Below are positions 5,594 to 7,022 of a DNA stretch of 7,022 bases, piece by piece. The DNA lies in NCBI GenBank assembly GCA_964545665.1, contig CAZJGF010000083.1:1-7022 (forward strand). The letters are read 5' to 3'. Position 1 is the first letter of the stretch. Every line of letters starts with the position of its first letter. A program made the position numbers and the translations under genes. The notes beneath the pieces were generated by a model. That model was not told the DNA's origin. It ran no database searches and saw only the letters and a list, made by a program, of their open reading frames with translations. This stretch comes from CAZJGF01 sp964545665. Its GTDB lineage: Bacteria > Chloroflexota > Dehalococcoidia > GIF9 > AB-539-J10.

Positions 5594-6926
5594 GGAAAAC
5601 CTTTCGTTTCTTGTATCCCTTGCCCTTAGGTTTCTCCTTTTCCAACTTTATGTCTTTCTTTGCGCCCAGCATAATATCCTCAGCAAAGCGAAGCTGTTTT
5701 TTTTCTTCCTGTTTCTCAGGAGTGGCTTCCACGGCTAATCCAAATACATCACTAGCCAAAAGTGCATCTAGCCTTTCTCTTTCATCTTGGTTAAGGGGCT
5801 CCACTTCTGGAGTTTCGCTTATCACAGCAGAAAGCAACTCATCCTCTTCTAATGGTTCGGGAGCGGGTTGTGGTAAACTTGCCTTTTCTGCTTCAGCGGC
5901 AGAGACGCTCTTAATGTCAATTCGCCAACCTGTGAGTTTGGCTGCTAGCCTAGCGTTTTGTCCACCCTTTCCTATAGCTAGAGACAACTGTTTGTCAGGG
6001 ACAACCACAGTGGCTGCATTCTCTGCCTTATCAAGTTCGATACTTGCCACTTGAGCTGGGCTTAAGGCATTGGAAATGAATATCTTGGGCTCAGCGTGCC
6101 ATTGAATTACGTCTATTTTCTCACCATTTAGTTGATTAATGATGCTTTGCAGTCTGATACCCCGAGGTCCAAGGCAACAACCTACTGGTTCGACGCCTTC
6201 TTGGTGGGTTGTTACTGCCACTTTACTTCGGTATCCGGCTTCGCGAGCTATGGCTTTTAGCTCCAAAACCCCGCTTTGAAATTCGGGGATTTCTAGCTCA
6301 AAAAGGCGACGTACTAAATTCGGGTGAGATCGAGAAAGCACTATTCGCGGTCCTCTAGCTCCTTGGCTTGTCTCCAAAAGATAGAACTTGAGTTGCTGTC
6401 CTGCGTGGTAATGTTCGTTGGGCATTTGCTCATTGAGAGGAAGTATTGCCTCTCTCTTACCTAAAAGGGCATGAATCTGCTTAGGTTGGATAAATTGAAC
6501 CGTCCCCGTTACGATTTCACCTTCCTTTCCAGCAAATTGCTCGTAGATTGCATAATGCTCCGCTTCGCGCAACCGCTGCAAAACAACCTGTCTTGCCACT
6601 TGAGCAGCAATACGCCCAGTATCCTTGGGTGTGGATTCTACCTCTACTACCTCGCCAACTTGAACCTCATGGCGCAGTTCTTGGGCCTCACTGAAGGAGA
6701 TCTCTTTGTGCGGGTCTGTAACTGGATCAGCTACGACTTTTCTAGTATAGACTTTAATATTGGTAGATTCAGGGTCGATCTTAACTGTAACGTCCTGTTC
6801 AGGAGAGAATACATGCTTTTTATAAGCTGAAACAAGCGCTGCCTCCAAAGCTGACAGAACTACCTCTTTAGGTAGATTTCTCTCAGCTGAGAGTTGAGTA
6901 ATAGCAGCCATAAACTCCGTCTTCAT
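5568..6926 (-). CDS. nusA: Transcription termination/antitermination factor NusA
   Basis: NusA binds RNA polymerase and nascent RNA and controls pausing, intrinsic termination and antitermination. The 452 residues contain the polymerase-binding N-terminal domain (1 to about 125), an S1 domain (about 135-200), KH1 with VGCCLGPRGIRLQ (248-260) and GEKIDVIQW, and KH2 with AIGKGGQNARLAAKL (317-331). Residues from about 341 form a charged tail of about 110 residues, first acidic and proline-containing, then lysine-rich (422-442), ending EDDTQEE. This tail is longer than in Bacillus NusA, and I do not recognise it as the acidic-repeat domains of E. coli NusA. The MKTEF start matches the usual family N-terminus, although its Shine-Dalgarno is poor (AGG 10 nt upstream). 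No rimP lies in the 96 bp upstream; a predicted promoter and hairpin occupy that space. It overlaps ylxR. Confidence 0.96.
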   Translation of the reverse strand: MKTEFMAAITQLSAERNLPKEVVLSALEAALVSAYKKHVFSPEQDVTVKIDPESTNIKVYTRKVVADPVTDPHKEISFSEAQELRHEVQVGEVVEVESTPKDTGRIAAQVARQVVLQRLREAEHYAIYEQFAGKEGEIVTGTVQFIQPKQIHALLGKREAILPLNEQMPNEHYHAGQQLKFYLLETSQGARGPRIVLSRSHPNLVRRLFELEIPEFQSGVLELKAIAREAGYRSKVAVTTHQEGVEPVGCCLGPRGIRLQSIINQLNGEKIDVIQWHAEPKIFISNALSPAQVASIELDKAENAATVVVPDKQLSLAIGKGGQNARLAAKLTGWRIDIKSVSAAEAEKASLPQPAPEPLEEDELLSAVISETPEVEPLNQDERERLDALLASDVFGLAVEATPEKQEEKKQLRFAEDIMLGAKKDIKLEKEKPKGKGYKKRKVFLEDDTQEE

Positions 6927-6952
6927 TTCTGTTTAACCTAATCAGACTTAGC

Positions 6953-6978
6953 AAAAAAGTGGGTTTCTTACCCACTTT
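6953..6978 (-). terminator. Intrinsic-terminator-like hairpin in the nusA leader
   Basis: On the - strand, AAAGTGGGT (6978-6970) pairs perfectly with ACCCACTTT (6964-6956) around an AAGAA loop, giving a 9-bp stem followed by a run of T to 6953. The symmetric + strand copy has only three T, so the terminator reads towards nusA. It could end an upstream transcript. Because a promoter is predicted just before it (6989-7017), it could instead be a leader attenuator of nusA. Confidence 0.7.
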
Positions 6979-6988
6979 ACTGGAATAC

Positions 6989-7017
6989 AATATAGCATGA
7001 ATTAATAAGAGATGCAA
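6989..7017 (-). promoter_or_regulatory. Predicted extended -10 promoter for the nusA operon
   Basis: On the - strand, TTGCAT (7017-7012) and TATATT (6994-6989) are 17 bp apart. The -10 matches consensus at five of six positions and is preceded by TGC (6997-6995), an extended -10 element. The -35 matches only at TTG. The predicted start is near A6981, about 55 nt before the nusA ATG, so the terminator-like hairpin would begin within the first few transcribed bases. Confidence 0.45.
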
Positions 7018-7022
7018 ATACT

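Noticed and set aside
5611..6054. Serine-rich 147-residue + strand frame opposite nusA
   Set aside because: Low-complexity translation caused by reading the charged NusA tail backwards; a shadow.
6471..6830. 119-residue + strand frame opposite nusA
   Set aside because: Lies entirely over the S1 and N-terminal coding region of nusA; no supporting motif.
1..7022. tRNA, rRNA, CRISPR array, insertion sequence or attachment site
   Set aside because: No cloverleaf, repeated spacer-repeat pattern, terminal inverted repeats or transposase motifs were found on either strand.

Overview
The window suggests an anaerobic bacterium, most likely a member of the Chloroflexota (Dehalococcoidia-like). This is inference. 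It rests on a compact 596-residue IF-2 with only one IF2_N module, a nusA-ylxR-infB-rbfA cluster without ylxQ, and a neighbouring pair of acyl-CoA enzymes, one an oxygen-sensitive [4Fe-4S]/flavin type. A Firmicute-related lineage cannot be excluded without searches.

Layout. Positions 1-265 hold no convincing gene. They contain a possible promoter and a strong Shine-Dalgarno for the first gene. On the + strand, 266-1402 encodes an acyl-CoA dehydrogenase. A 242-bp gap follows, containing a possible 46-residue small ORF. Then 1645-3072 encodes a protein of the 4-hydroxybutyryl-CoA dehydratase (AbfD) / 4-hydroxyphenylacetate 3-hydroxylase family. On the - strand, reading from the right edge, come a predicted extended -10 promoter, a hairpin followed by a T-tract, nusA (6926-5568), ylxR/rnpM (5593-5300), infB (5299-3509) and rbfA (3452-3105). 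The two blocks converge, with 32 bp between the AbfD-family gene and rbfA and no convincing terminator.

How the genes work together. The two + strand products share the acyl-CoA dehydrogenase fold. They could act in sequence (4-hydroxybutyryl-CoA to crotonyl-CoA to butyryl-CoA, or the reverse), but substrates are not proven. The - strand block is a core transcription/translation operon: NusA (elongation, pausing, termination), YlxR/RnpM (RNA binding), IF-2 (initiator tRNA delivery and subunit joining) and RbfA (30S maturation). Its genes overlap, abut or lie close together.

Most notable points. (1) A terminator-like hairpin sits immediately after the predicted nusA start site, which could be a NusA-responsive attenuator. 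(2) The AbfD-family protein keeps the cluster and catalytic residues known from Clostridium AbfD, but the His-to-Cys ligand spacing is one residue shorter. (3) The 242-bp gap carries a coding-looking small frame ending directly at the start of the AbfD-family gene, in a frame interrupted only by TAG codons.
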